The notes under the pieces were generated by a model that was not told the DNA's origin, searched no databases, and saw only the letters and a program-made list of their open reading frames with translations. Positions 27,954-37,328 of a DNA stretch of 64,000 nt are shown here, one piece after another; positions within the stretch are counted from its first letter, which is position 1; each line of letters starts with the position of its first letter. The stretch spans positions 1-64,000 of the forward strand of contig NZ_BHZE01000002.1 of assembly GCF_003851885.1 (NCBI RefSeq). Direction: 5' to 3'. The translations under genes were made by a program, and so were the position numbers. The DNA is from Thermaurantimonas aggregans. Lineage in GTDB: Bacteria > Bacteroidota > Bacteroidia > Flavobacteriales > Schleiferiaceae.

Positions 27954-30212
27954 ATGAGACACATTTATTCTTTTTTCTTGACTCTCACCCTGGCACTTAA
28001 TGTAGGAGCGCAAACAACAGTGCCATACGTGAGTATTCACGACATTCAGTATGTCTCGCCTACCAATTTGGCAAACTGTGTTGACTCTTCTCAGTACGAA
28101 AATCAGCTTGTTCGTACACGTGGAATTGTGATTGTAGACGGTGGTAGAGTAGAAGTTCCCTCTTCAGCCGTGCAAGGAGGTTTTAGACCTTTTATGTATA
28201 TTGTCGATACGGCAGCTGCCGGGCAGATGGGACCTTTTAAGGCAGTGGAGGTAGCTGGTTGGTATCCTAGCGGCAACCAGTTGGTTCCACATCCCGTAGC
28301 TTGGCAAGTAGTAGCTGGCGATGTGGTGGAGGTAATCGGTATTGTAAAAAACTTTAATCGCCAGACACAAATTGAACCTCAGCAGTTCAGCCATATCAAT
28401 CTTATTTCATCAAATGCTCCTGTGCCACAACCTACAGTAGTAAGTATAGGCCAACTTAACGACAACAACCGCGTGAATCAACTAACCACTGGTGAACAGT
28501 GGGAAGGTGCCTTTGTGGAACTCCAAAACGTAACCGTTGTAAATGTGGAGTATTTTGCAAACGGTACTCGCGTAAGTTTTGATGTGGTAGATGGCAATGG
28601 CAACAGAATTAATGTTTCCGACCGCTTTATTGCTCAAAAGCTTCCGTCCTATCAAGTGACTAACCCTAATTCACCCTATGCCACCATCAATGGCGGACCA
28701 GGTACCGGTACTTTTCAAGCTCCAGTGGTCGGTGCATTCTATCAAAAACTAAAAGGAATCATCCTTCACTCTGCCAATGGATGTACTGGCCTGAATGGTC
28801 GCGGCTATGAGCTCAACCCATTCGACTCTACTCACTATGTACTTGGGGCTACTCCTCCTGTAATCAGCGATATTCAGAGAATACCTCCTGTGCCTAACCC
28901 GACTCAGAGTGTTAAAATCACTTTTATAGCCAACGATCCTGATGGCACTGTCGCGAATGCTAAAGTGTTCTACAGCTCAAACCTTTCAACTCCCGTGGCT
29001 CAGTTTGACTCCATCACAGCTACCCTTAAGCCCGGTACTACCGATGAATATGAGGTAACTCTTCCCCCTCAAGCGCTGAATACCGTGGTGAGATATTACA
29101 TAAAAGCAGTGGATAATCAAGGTAATGTAGCTCGTCAGCCCGTCGGTACTTTTAACAACGAACCGCGTGTATTCCACTACACTGTGCGTTCTTCAGGTAT
29201 GGTAATTCCTGATCTTCAATATGCATTAGATGGTGGTGCTTCGCCTTATGTGGGTCGTCAGGTTACAGTAAAAGGAATTGTGACTGCCACAGCTAAAGAC
29301 CAAGACCTTGGATATGTGTATATTCAAGACCCAGACTACAACGAGTGGGCAGGCATTTGGTGTGTAGGTGTTGGTTTGTTTGATCTCTTCAGACACGAAG
29401 AAGTAGTAGTGACAGGTGTGGTAGAAGAGTTTTTCAACTACACGCGCTTGCAAGTAGTGAACGTGCAAAAAACCGGCAAACTTGACAGCACTGCTGTACA
29501 ACCTGTTATTCTCAACCCGTCAGACAGTGCCACACTACAGCCGCTCAATATGGAGAAATATGAAGGTATGCTCGTTCGCTTCCAGCATCCTACTCAGGGT
29601 CAGAAAATCCGAATTACTGAGCCTAAACTCACTTTTGGTGAATATAGGATTGGTACGCAGGCAGGCAATACATCGCCCAACAACTCTTTTAGAGTGCACG
29701 CCGGTAGACAAAGTACCACTGCATTCAGCTCACTGTGGGTACAGCTTGTAACAGACACCATGTATGCTACAGTGGATGGCACTATGAACGTTCCACCGAT
29801 TGTAACAAGCGATACCATGACATTTGATGCAGTACAAGGTATTGTTTTCTTTAGTTTCTCAAATTACAAACTTCATCCACGCGCTAACGATGACTTTTTA
29901 GGCGCAAACTTCCAGATGTTGCCAGTGACAAACCGCCCGAATTCTCCGCTGAATACCAAAGAATTTGAAAATGTACGCGTAGCCATTTACCCGAACCCAG
30001 CGAAGGATATTTTGAACATTACCTCTTCACTTTCAGAAAATGCTACCGTAACGATCACCGATATACAGGGTAGAGTAGTGAAGCGCATCGAGCTTCGTCC
30101 GTTTGAAGTGAATACATACGACATTACAAACTTCAAACCCGGCCTTTACATCGTTTCACTCACTTGTCAGAAGGGTACTGTTATTTCCAATTCAAAGCTT
30201 GTAGTACAATAA
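27954..30212 (+). CDS. Secreted OB-fold protein with T9SS type A sorting domain
   Basis: 752 residues. Signal peptide up to ALNVGAQ. Two stretches look like the OB-fold domains found in extracellular nucleases and related surface proteins: VRTRGIVIVDGG...MYIVDTAA...VVEVIGIVKNF near residues 45-145, and VTVKGIVTATAKDQDLGYVYIQDPD...VVVTGVVEEFFNYTRLQV near 435-515. Between them is an Ig-like domain (PVISDIQRIPPVPNPTQSVKI...VRYYIKAVDNQGN). The end VAIYPNPAKDILNI...GLYIVSLTCQ is a type A sorting domain. No nuclease catalytic motif is visible, so it more likely binds than cuts. It ends just before a long hairpin. Confidence 0.82.
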   Translation: MRHIYSFFLTLTLALNVGAQTTVPYVSIHDIQYVSPTNLANCVDSSQYENQLVRTRGIVIVDGGRVEVPSSAVQGGFRPFMYIVDTAAAGQMGPFKAVEVAGWYPSGNQLVPHPVAWQVVAGDVVEVIGIVKNFNRQTQIEPQQFSHINLISSNAPVPQPTVVSIGQLNDNNRVNQLTTGEQWEGAFVELQNVTVVNVEYFANGTRVSFDVVDGNGNRINVSDRFIAQKLPSYQVTNPNSPYATINGGPGTGTFQAPVVGAFYQKLKGIILHSANGCTGLNGRGYELNPFDSTHYVLGATPPVISDIQRIPPVPNPTQSVKITFIANDPDGTVANAKVFYSSNLSTPVAQFDSITATLKPGTTDEYEVTLPPQALNTVVRYYIKAVDNQGNVARQPVGTFNNEPRVFHYTVRSSGMVIPDLQYALDGGASPYVGRQVTVKGIVTATAKDQDLGYVYIQDPDYNEWAGIWCVGVGLFDLFRHEEVVVTGVVEEFFNYTRLQVVNVQKTGKLDSTAVQPVILNPSDSATLQPLNMEKYEGMLVRFQHPTQGQKIRITEPKLTFGEYRIGTQAGNTSPNNSFRVHAGRQSTTAFSSLWVQLVTDTMYATVDGTMNVPPIVTSDTMTFDAVQGIVFFSFSNYKLHPRANDDFLGANFQMLPVTNRPNSPLNTKEFENVRVAIYPNPAKDILNITSSLSENATVTITDIQGRVVKRIELRPFEVNTYDITNFKPGLYIVSLTCQKGTVISNSKLVVQ

Positions 30213-30220
30213 ATCTTTAG

Positions 30221-30251
30221 GCAAAGGCCGGCTTATAAGGCCGGCCTTTGC
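30221..30251 (+). terminator. Long hairpin, possible terminator
   Basis: GCAAAGGCCGGC (30221-30232) pairs perfectly with GCCGGCCTTTGC (30240-30251), loop TTATAAG. The tail is only TTTATT, and the next start codon is 18 bases on. It may be a partial terminator or processing site between the secreted-protein genes and the downstream operon. Confidence 0.6.
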
Positions 30252-30269
30252 TTTATTAAAGTAAAACAT

Positions 30270-31718
30270 ATGCGCTCCAAAAGTCTGTTGTATCTCTCAG
30301 CAATTATCGTCGGGCTTACTACTTGCAAAAAAGGAACATTTGTAGAAAACCAGCCTCCTAAAACACAACTCTTTCTCGATGAAATAAACAGAGTAGGAGA
30401 AAATCGACTGAACTCCACAGTGTTTCTCTCATGGATTGGTACTGATGCCGATGGCTATGTAGTAGGTTATGAATTTAGCATCGACAATCAAAACTGGTTC
30501 TACACAACTCGTACTGACAGTGTTTTCCGATTTTCGATAACCGCTGGTAAAGACACGGATGATATCAACTTTTGGATACGCGCAATCGATAATCTCGGCG
30601 CTAAAGATCCAAATCCTGCTTATCTAAAAATTCCTCTGAGAAATACGCCTCCAGTAGCAGTTTTTGATGAAACTGCTTTGCCGGCCGATACGGTGATTGT
30701 GGCTGCTACCTTCAGATGGAGAGCTACCGATGCCGATGGCGACAACACCATTACAAAAGTAGAAATACGAGCCAATGACGGTGATTGGATTGAGTTACCG
30801 AGAAATTCCAATTTGTTCACAGTGGTCTTGAAAAAGCCATTTCAATCGGGCACGCATCAAGCAGATATTTTCATCGATAATCAGCGCACACCTCTTCCTA
30901 AAGGATTGGATAAAATCCATTACAATCAGCCCAATGTGCTTTATATCAGGGCATTTGACATAGCCAATTCAGTAAGCCAATTAGATACATCAGATGTCTT
31001 TGTGATGGTGCCAGCGTCCAATGATTTTCTCATCATTGCAGGTCAGCCTTCCAACATTTGGGATGTATACAAACCGATTTTTGACCAGATTACGCCTAAT
31101 GGTTTTGATTTTATTGATTTAATTCGAAATCAGGGAAAATATCGTCCGAAATTTTGGAATCCTACTTTTCGCCATATCATATCACAGTATCAAAAAATCT
31201 TTGTGTTTACAGATCCAACGAATTATCAAAATCCTGTCAGCGGACAATCAGCTTCTCTTCTTGTCTTTATGGCACCAGCGATGGCAGAGTACAACAATCT
31301 CGGAGGCAAATCATTAATTACTACTACTCTTACAGCCAATGCAGATATTAGTGCATTTTCAATTGCCTACCCTATTGATGGCCTTGTAGTTTCGGGGGGG
31401 CAAGCCCGATTAACACCTGATAGTGCCATTTACTCTGTACAGGGCACGCCGATACTCTATCCTTCCATCAAGCCCCAGTTTGTACTTACAGGTCTCGTAC
31501 CCATTGTGCGATCACCTGACTCAGAACCTTTTTACCGTGCTCAAATTACCCGCTTACAAGGCTGGCAAGGCGACAACTTAGTGGGAGTTCGCCGAAAAAA
31601 TGGTCAGGGAAATGTGCAGCAGGTGTTTTTTGGCATAAATCTCCACCACTTTGCTCAAGACGGCACCAATTTACAAGTATTACTCAATCAAATCATTAAC
31701 AATGATTTCAACTGGTAA
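30270..31718 (+). CDS. Lipoprotein with Ig/fibronectin-like domains
   Basis: 482 residues. Lipobox LTTC with Cys near residue 19 (YLSAIIVGLTTCKKG). Two tandem Ig-like domains are visible: PPKTQLFLDEINR...VFLSWIGTDADGYVVGYEFSID and PPVAVFDETALPADTVIVAATFRWRATDADGDN, both with the DADG turn. The C-terminal half (NIWDVYKPIFDQITPNGFDFIDLIRNQGKYRPKFW) has alpha/beta character and may resemble a GATase-like or Rossmann fold, but this is weak. Its last 17 bases overlap the start of the TonB receptor gene, so the two are translationally linked. Probable surface or periplasmic partner of that receptor. Confidence 0.8.
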   Translation: MRSKSLLYLSAIIVGLTTCKKGTFVENQPPKTQLFLDEINRVGENRLNSTVFLSWIGTDADGYVVGYEFSIDNQNWFYTTRTDSVFRFSITAGKDTDDINFWIRAIDNLGAKDPNPAYLKIPLRNTPPVAVFDETALPADTVIVAATFRWRATDADGDNTITKVEIRANDGDWIELPRNSNLFTVVLKKPFQSGTHQADIFIDNQRTPLPKGLDKIHYNQPNVLYIRAFDIANSVSQLDTSDVFVMVPASNDFLIIAGQPSNIWDVYKPIFDQITPNGFDFIDLIRNQGKYRPKFWNPTFRHIISQYQKIFVFTDPTNYQNPVSGQSASLLVFMAPAMAEYNNLGGKSLITTTLTANADISAFSIAYPIDGLVVSGGQARLTPDSAIYSVQGTPILYPSIKPQFVLTGLVPIVRSPDSEPFYRAQITRLQGWQGDNLVGVRRKNGQGNVQQVFFGINLHHFAQDGTNLQVLLNQIINNDFNW

Positions 31719-34569
31719 TCGAAAGGCCTTTTTTACCGCGCTCAGTTTAGTTTTTACACTGCTTTCATTTGCTCAGCCTAAATCGGGGACCGGTGCACTG
31801 AAAGGAAAAGTGACCGATGCTACGAACGGCGAAGAATTGATAGGTGCCAGCGTCATCCTTGTGGGTACATACATGGGTGCCTCTACCGATATAAATGGTA
31901 TGTATCTGATCCCAAACATTAAAGCTGGTGATTATGTAGTGCGCGTACAGTACATCGGCTATACCACACAAATTCTGACTGATATCACCATTAAGCCAGG
32001 CGAAACCAAGACTTTAAACATTGCATTACGCCCTCAAACAGAGTCCCTCAACGAGGTGACCGTGGTTGGACGCAAAAGTACAGTAAACCTTGAAAGTGCT
32101 AAAAGTGAGGTTACCTTTAAATTTGAAGAGATTGCGCAGATGAACGTGAGAAACGTTCAAGAGTTGGTTGCTATGCAGGCCGGGGTAGTTAAAACGCAAG
32201 ATGGTCTGCAAATCAGAGGTGCTCGTGTGTATGAGACTGAATACATCATAGACGGAGTATCAGCCCAAGACCCACTGGCTGGTACTGGTTTTGGGGTAGA
32301 GGTGAGCTCCGGCGCGATCAATAGTCTCAACCTCATTACAGGAGGTGCAGGTGCAGAGTATGGAGGAGGTTCATCAGGTGTTATAGCTACTACCATTCGA
32401 GAGGGAGGAGATAAGTTTGAAATCTCGGGAAACTGGCAGCGCGATTATTTGATTAACAGCAAAAATCCAACTTCATTTAATACAGATATAGTAGAACTCA
32501 CTTTTGCCACTCCGATACCGGGCACCAAGAAAAAATTGACGCTTTTTAACAACCTTACCACACGCCTTACCGATGAATACTTTGGTCCTACGGCTAACCA
32601 ACTCGTATCTTCACTATTACCAGATCAGTCAAATCTCCTTGCCCCGCGCTATTCAAACACGCATATCCATACCCTCAAACTCGCTTATCAGCTAAAGCCA
32701 GGTACCAAGATTACCTTTACCAATCAATTCAGCCTCTCCATCAATCAAAATACGCGAATGCTACAAATTGTTGGCTTTGATGCCATCTTGGTTCCTGGCT
32801 TTCAATACGCTCGTAGTCAAAATTTAGACAATGCTACTACTTATACTCATAAATCTATTCTGAACGCCATCAATATTAATCATTTAATTAATAAAAAGTT
32901 AGGCGTCAACATTTCACTGGGTCGACTCTTTACCAATCTGAGAGCTGATGCCAATGGCCGCCCCTTTAGAACGCAGACTGTAGATCAAATTTTTGATGAA
33001 GACCACATAACCACTGATCCGGTTGAAATTTTCAATCCTGGCGATCCTTCAGGCACGTATTATGTTTTGCCGGGTAATGGTCTTGTAAACAACGGCGGAA
33101 TAAGCCCCATTTGGCATGACCACTACGCACAGGAGTATTCTATTCGCACCAAGTTTACGTTCAATCCAAACGACAATGTCAATTTTATTTCATTCGGCTT
33201 TCAGCATTCTGCCAACGAATATCAATGGATAGATGTTATCAGACCTTGGGTAGGAGCTCCTATCAAAATCAATGATAGCACCTTTACGCCCTCCATTAGC
33301 ATAGGATCTTCTAATGACATTTGGGCAGTAAAGCCACATAACGGAGGATTGTTTGTAGAGGATAAAATCACCTACAAAGGTATACAAGCCACCCTGGGCT
33401 TGCGACTCAACTACTGGGCCATGGGTCGCTTTGCCGATGAAGCAGTAGAAAATCCGGCCAGCCCGGTAATCGATCAGGTTCGTCAAGACTATTTAAACAA
33501 AACCACCAAAGTTCTTGGACTTCGTTGGAAGGCGCGTCTCATGCCGCGGATCAACGTGTCATTTCCAGTTACTGAAAACAACGTACTTTATTTCAACTAC
33601 GGGCACAGCATGCGCATGCCACATCCTCGATTTGTGTATGCTGGACTCGATCCGGTGTACCAAAACAGATCATTCCTTGCTAACCTCGGAAATCCGGACA
33701 TTGATCCTGAAATTAATGTGAGTTATGAAGTAGGTATTAAAACGAAAGTAAACAAAGATTTTGGCTTTACGCTTACAGCTTTCAACAACAATCGGTTTGA
33801 CTACATTGTGTCGCGTTCAGTGATTACGCGTGATCCGACAGGACGATTTGTTACGCGTACCATGTTTATAAACCAAGACTATGCGCGTATAGCCGGAGTA
33901 GAATTTGGCTTTAACTATCGCCTGTATGCTCATTACAACTTTTTTGGAAATGTCGCCTATCAAGTAGCCCGTGGTAAGTCAAACTCAGCCCGTGAGTCAG
34001 CCTTACAGATAGCTCAAAACGGTGAGGTTCAGCTTAGCCGCGAACAATTTCTGGCTTTTGACCGGCCTTGGAACGTAAATATTGGTTTGATGTTTAATCC
34101 AGATTCTACCTTTAGAATTTTTGGCCGAAAAATTACAGGTTTCAGGGCATTTGCAGTTTATCAATATACCAGTGGTTTCAGATATACACCCATGAGACGC
34201 GTCGGCGAGCTTGAAGTAAGACCTGGTGTTGAACGACCGCTCTTTATGCCGGAAAACGATAAGTTTCTGGCTCGTCTGGCGTCACCTTGGCACAATGTGG
34301 ATCTAAAAATAAGCTATGATTTCTTCATTAAACGCAACACCGGATTTACATTCTCTTTGGAAATGCGAAACGCCTTAAATAACAAAAACGCCCAAATCAT
34401 TAATCCGGTTACTGGACGAGCTTATGAATACGGTGACGATGTACCAAACGATTGGCGAGATCCCCGCCCTGAATACAACGGCCCGCAAGAGCGCGGACTT
34501 GATCCAAGAAATCCAGCTCGCTACTTACCCCCTCGCCAGCTGCTCTATGGTGTAACTTTTAGATTCTAG
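31702..34569 (+). CDS. TonB-dependent outer-membrane receptor with CarboxypepD_reg-like N-terminus
   Basis: About 955 residues from the ATG at 31702; the frame opens earlier but the signal peptide (KAFFTALSLVFTLLSFAQ) begins here. Residues ~30-110 form the carboxypeptidase-regulatory-like domain (GALKGKVTDATNGEELIGASV). The plug domain follows (NVRNVQELVAMQAGVVKTQDGLQIRGARVYETEYIIDG). The barrel ends in the expected aromatic residue (LLYGVTFRF). The product imports a ligand using TonB energy; the substrate is not readable. It sits between a lipoprotein and a PorV/PorQ-like gene with 17 bases of overlap upstream and 7 bases of gap downstream: a four-gene outer-membrane operon. Confidence 0.92.
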   Translation: MISTGNRKAFFTALSLVFTLLSFAQPKSGTGALKGKVTDATNGEELIGASVILVGTYMGASTDINGMYLIPNIKAGDYVVRVQYIGYTTQILTDITIKPGETKTLNIALRPQTESLNEVTVVGRKSTVNLESAKSEVTFKFEEIAQMNVRNVQELVAMQAGVVKTQDGLQIRGARVYETEYIIDGVSAQDPLAGTGFGVEVSSGAINSLNLITGGAGAEYGGGSSGVIATTIREGGDKFEISGNWQRDYLINSKNPTSFNTDIVELTFATPIPGTKKKLTLFNNLTTRLTDEYFGPTANQLVSSLLPDQSNLLAPRYSNTHIHTLKLAYQLKPGTKITFTNQFSLSINQNTRMLQIVGFDAILVPGFQYARSQNLDNATTYTHKSILNAININHLINKKLGVNISLGRLFTNLRADANGRPFRTQTVDQIFDEDHITTDPVEIFNPGDPSGTYYVLPGNGLVNNGGISPIWHDHYAQEYSIRTKFTFNPNDNVNFISFGFQHSANEYQWIDVIRPWVGAPIKINDSTFTPSISIGSSNDIWAVKPHNGGLFVEDKITYKGIQATLGLRLNYWAMGRFADEAVENPASPVIDQVRQDYLNKTTKVLGLRWKARLMPRINVSFPVTENNVLYFNYGHSMRMPHPRFVYAGLDPVYQNRSFLANLGNPDIDPEINVSYEVGIKTKVNKDFGFTLTAFNNNRFDYIVSRSVITRDPTGRFVTRTMFINQDYARIAGVEFGFNYRLYAHYNFFGNVAYQVARGKSNSARESALQIAQNGEVQLSREQFLAFDRPWNVNIGLMFNPDSTFRIFGRKITGFRAFAVYQYTSGFRYTPMRRVGELEVRPGVERPLFMPENDKFLARLASPWHNVDLKISYDFFIKRNTGFTFSLEMRNALNNKNAQIINPVTGRAYEYGDDVPNDWRDPRPEYNGPQERGLDPRNPARYLPPRQLLYGVTFRF

Positions 34570-34576
34570 GCCTGTG

Positions 34577-35587
34577 ATGAAAAAAGTGTTTCAAATATGC
34601 CTCCTGGTCTTGGGAGTACATTTTTCGACTGCTCAGGTGTTTCCAAGTTATGGTGGGGAGCGCGCTGGGTTATCAGCTCTTACATTTCTAAAAAACGATA
34701 TTAACCCCCGTTCGGCGGCTTTAGGAGGTGCTTCAGCTGCACTCAACGGTGACGCTTACTCTATTTTGTCAAATCCGGCAGCTTTGGTGCAACTTAAAGA
34801 CAAGGGCTTTACTCTTGCTAATAAATTTATTGGTGCCGGGGTGAATCAGAGCTTTGTGTCGTTTGTAAATCCACAAAGTGATGAAACATCCGTTTGGGGT
34901 TTTTCGCTTAATTCACTTACAAGCGGATTCATTAAAGAGCGCACTGAATTTATGCCCGGTGGCACAGGCCGCGAATTTTCGGTAGTCAATATGGCTTTTG
35001 GAGCTACATATGCAAAGCTACTGAGTGAACAGTTTTCCTTCGGAGTAACGATGAAATATGTTTATGAGCATGTGGCGGGTTTTAATAACCACACTGCTGC
35101 TGTTGACTTATCTTTTCTCTACAAAACAGATTTTAAAAAACTTCAATTTGCCGCTGTACTTCACAACTTCGGAGGGAGCAGTTCATTAGCTTCGCGTGAG
35201 GACATCCCGGTCACTTTCAACAGAACCTTAGGTATTGCCCTTGAGACCAATCCCGTACCTACGGTTTTTTCAGTTGGTATGTCGATTGAGCCCTATCGAG
35301 CTGATAAACACGCCCTTCTAACAGCTTTTCAAATCAGCCACCCAAATGACAACAGTGAAAATATTCGTTTAGGTGCTGAATATTCTTATGGTGACCAGTT
35401 TTTTGCGCGTTTAGGCTACAAAATCAATGTATTAGGACACGTATATCCCACAGCTGGTGTAGGTGCCGCTGTACCTTATGGAAATGGACAATTCGTACTG
35501 ATCGATTATGCCATTACTGCCACTCGTTTTTTTGGCTCACAGCATCTGATGGGTGTTCGCTTTATGATGTTAAAATCGAAAAAATAA
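34577..35587 (+). CDS. PorV/PorQ family outer-membrane barrel protein
   Basis: 336 residues from the ATG (a GTG three bases earlier is possible). Signal peptide VFQICLLVLGVHFSTAQ is followed by the family signature AGLSALTFLKNDINPRSAALGGASAALNGDAYSILSNPAAL. The rest is beta-strand rich with LGAEYSYGDQFFARLGYKIN and a final SQHLMGVRFMM strand. In the T9SS, PorV shuttles cargo from the translocon to the attachment complex and PorQ binds PorZ; this gene could be either or a specialised paralogue. Its place between a TonB receptor and a lipoprotein suggests dedication to this operon. The next gene begins 1 base after the stop. Confidence 0.88.
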   Translation: MKKVFQICLLVLGVHFSTAQVFPSYGGERAGLSALTFLKNDINPRSAALGGASAALNGDAYSILSNPAALVQLKDKGFTLANKFIGAGVNQSFVSFVNPQSDETSVWGFSLNSLTSGFIKERTEFMPGGTGREFSVVNMAFGATYAKLLSEQFSFGVTMKYVYEHVAGFNNHTAAVDLSFLYKTDFKKLQFAAVLHNFGGSSSLASREDIPVTFNRTLGIALETNPVPTVFSVGMSIEPYRADKHALLTAFQISHPNDNSENIRLGAEYSYGDQFFARLGYKINVLGHVYPTAGVGAAVPYGNGQFVLIDYAITATRFFGSQHLMGVRFMMLKSKK

Positions 35588-35588
35588 G

Positions 35589-36788
35589 ATGAAAAAAGTT
35601 ATTCTTACGGCAAGTGCTTTGCTCTTGATCGCTGGCTGCCGGAAATATTTCGGAGAAAAAACGGATTTGAGTTTTATCGATGTGCCCCAGTTTACAAACA
35701 GAGAAATTGCATATGTGCCTATTTTGCCGGCGTTTAATGGCTTTATTAAACCAGTAGACATCGCAGTAGGATTTGATGAACTGATTTATGTGGCCGATGA
35801 AGGTGCTCAGGAGATCGTACAGCTCGATGAAACTGGCCGAAGGCTTGGAAGTTTTCCGATACCAGGTCTGCGCGCCGTGACTCAGGACCGCAGATTTGAT
35901 CTGCTGGCCATTGGCACAGCCGATACAGTGATTGCAGGCTCTACTTTCACCTTTACCTGCATTTACCGCATTCGAATGACCGGGCCAGAAGGCTATAAAC
36001 TCAATCCTTCAAATGCTCGTATTATTCGTAAAATTATGCATCCTTTTTATTATAAGACCACTTATTCAAATTCGGATTTAAATGTTCAGTTTAACAGAAT
36101 TGGGGTAATAGCTTCTACAAATCCGGCTGAAAACAATTCGTATTTCGTCACACGTACAGGCCCGGCCAAAAATCCGATTCTCGGCCCCGATGATGCAGTT
36201 TTGTTATTTAGCAACAACGATCAGTACATCACCCCTGTTACTGTATCAACTTCTCAAGGTACTTTTAATGACTATTTTCAAAAGCCTTTTGGCATCACCA
36301 CCTTTGCTAAGCCACCACAGATTACAGCTCGTACAGGGCAGAGCTTTATGGTAACTATGCTTGAACCCAACTCGGCTATTAAAGTACAGAACATTGAGCG
36401 TATTGAAAGTGAATTTGGAGCTGAATATCGTCCCAGATTCTTCCCTTACGGCGATACATCCAAATCAGATGGCGGTTTACATGAGCCGTTTAAATTTCAA
36501 GAACCAGTGGGCATCACACTGAGTGGAGATGCTGCTAACTTCATTTTTGTAGTGGACAAAGCGAAAGATTCATTGTATCAATTTTCCGGAAATGGTCTTG
36601 AAGGAGTACAGCCGCCGGCGGCTACGGGTATTACCAAGCTTCAAAAAGCGAGCTTTGGAGGCAGAGGTAATGATTATACCCAGTTCAGAGCTCCAATGTC
36701 TGTGGCTTTTTTCAAGAAAATTCTCTATGTAGCAGATTCAGAAAACGGAAGAATTTTGCGCTTCAGGCTTACCTTAGACTTTGATTAA
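35589..36788 (+). CDS. Lipoprotein with NHL/beta-propeller-like repeats
   Basis: 399 residues. Lipobox IAGC with Cys at residue 17 (ILTASALLLIAGCRK). Repeats of the NHL type are seen at both ends: KPVDIAVGFDELIYVADEGAQEIVQLDETGR near residue 58, QEPVGITLSGDAANFIFVVDKAKDSLYQFSGNG near 300, and RAPMSVAFFKKILYVADSENGRILRFRL at the C-terminus. Such propellers usually mediate protein or glycan contacts. It is the last gene of the lipoprotein-TonB-PorV/Q operon; a role as surface partner is inferred. No terminator is obvious after it. Confidence 0.8.
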   Translation: MKKVILTASALLLIAGCRKYFGEKTDLSFIDVPQFTNREIAYVPILPAFNGFIKPVDIAVGFDELIYVADEGAQEIVQLDETGRRLGSFPIPGLRAVTQDRRFDLLAIGTADTVIAGSTFTFTCIYRIRMTGPEGYKLNPSNARIIRKIMHPFYYKTTYSNSDLNVQFNRIGVIASTNPAENNSYFVTRTGPAKNPILGPDDAVLLFSNNDQYITPVTVSTSQGTFNDYFQKPFGITTFAKPPQITARTGQSFMVTMLEPNSAIKVQNIERIESEFGAEYRPRFFPYGDTSKSDGGLHEPFKFQEPVGITLSGDAANFIFVVDKAKDSLYQFSGNGLEGVQPPAATGITKLQKASFGGRGNDYTQFRAPMSVAFFKKILYVADSENGRILRFRLTLDFD

Positions 36789-36874
36789 TTGGTAATAAAA
36801 ATTCACTGCATCGGTTTCAGTGTAAATAATGCGAATTTTTGTAAGCAAGTGTAGCGAATTATTCAGTATTCTTC

Positions 36875-36882
36875 TATTTTTG
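36875..36882 (+). promoter_or_regulatory. -7 promoter element (TATTTTTG) before the mini sorting-domain gene
   Basis: A perfect TAnnTTTG lies 17 bases before the ATG at 36899, giving the small gene its own transcription start. Confidence 0.55.
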
Positions 36883-36898
36883 TTTGGATTTTCAGCAT

Positions 36899-37309
36899 AT
36901 GCTCAATAAACTATTCATACTTTTCATTTGCCTTTTTGGACTTTCACTCTCAAGCTTTGCCCAGGGTGGTAACGATCGAATACCTCCTGAAGATCGCATT
37001 AACGAATGTGTTCTATTTATCCCCAATGCTTTTACTCCTAACGGCGACGGAATAAACGATCGCTTTGGAATAAAAGTAAACCCCAACTGTTTTATGGTGA
37101 GTTTTAATATGAAAATTTTCGACCGTTGGGGAAGAATGATTTTTGATGCTGATGACTATCGCGAACCGTATTGGTGGGATGGAAATTTTGACGGTAATCG
37201 CATGAAGGAAGGAACCTACACCTACCACATCATCGCCGAATTTGAACTACCCGACCGGAGCGATCGGGTAGAAATTCGACGACAAGGTTTTTTTACACTA
37301 ATTCGCTAG
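36899..37309 (+). CDS. Minimal T9SS cargo: signal peptide plus type B sorting domain
   Basis: 136 residues from the ATG at 36899. A signal peptide (LNKLFILFICLFGLSLSSFAQ) and a short acidic linker (GGNDRIPPEDRINE) lead straight into a complete gliding-motility-associated C-terminal domain: CVLFIPNAFTPNGDGINDRFGI, MKIFDRWGRMIFDA, WWDGNFDG, GTYTYHIIAEF and terminal GFFTLIR. No passenger domain is left. Normally this domain is a tail on long adhesins, as in the gene at the left edge. A stand-alone version may plug, compete for or test the type B secretion and attachment route, or the domain itself may be functional. It has its own promoter and converges on sufD with 19 bases between. Confidence 0.9.
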   Translation: MLNKLFILFICLFGLSLSSFAQGGNDRIPPEDRINECVLFIPNAFTPNGDGINDRFGIKVNPNCFMVSFNMKIFDRWGRMIFDADDYREPYWWDGNFDGNRMKEGTYTYHIIAEFELPDRSDRVEIRRQGFFTLIR

Positions 37310-37328
37310 TTTCTTTTCACAAGTTCGA

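Noticed and set aside
27954-30212. Extracellular nuclease
   Set aside because: OB-fold-like regions are visible but none of the catalytic motifs of EEP, HNH or thermonuclease families.
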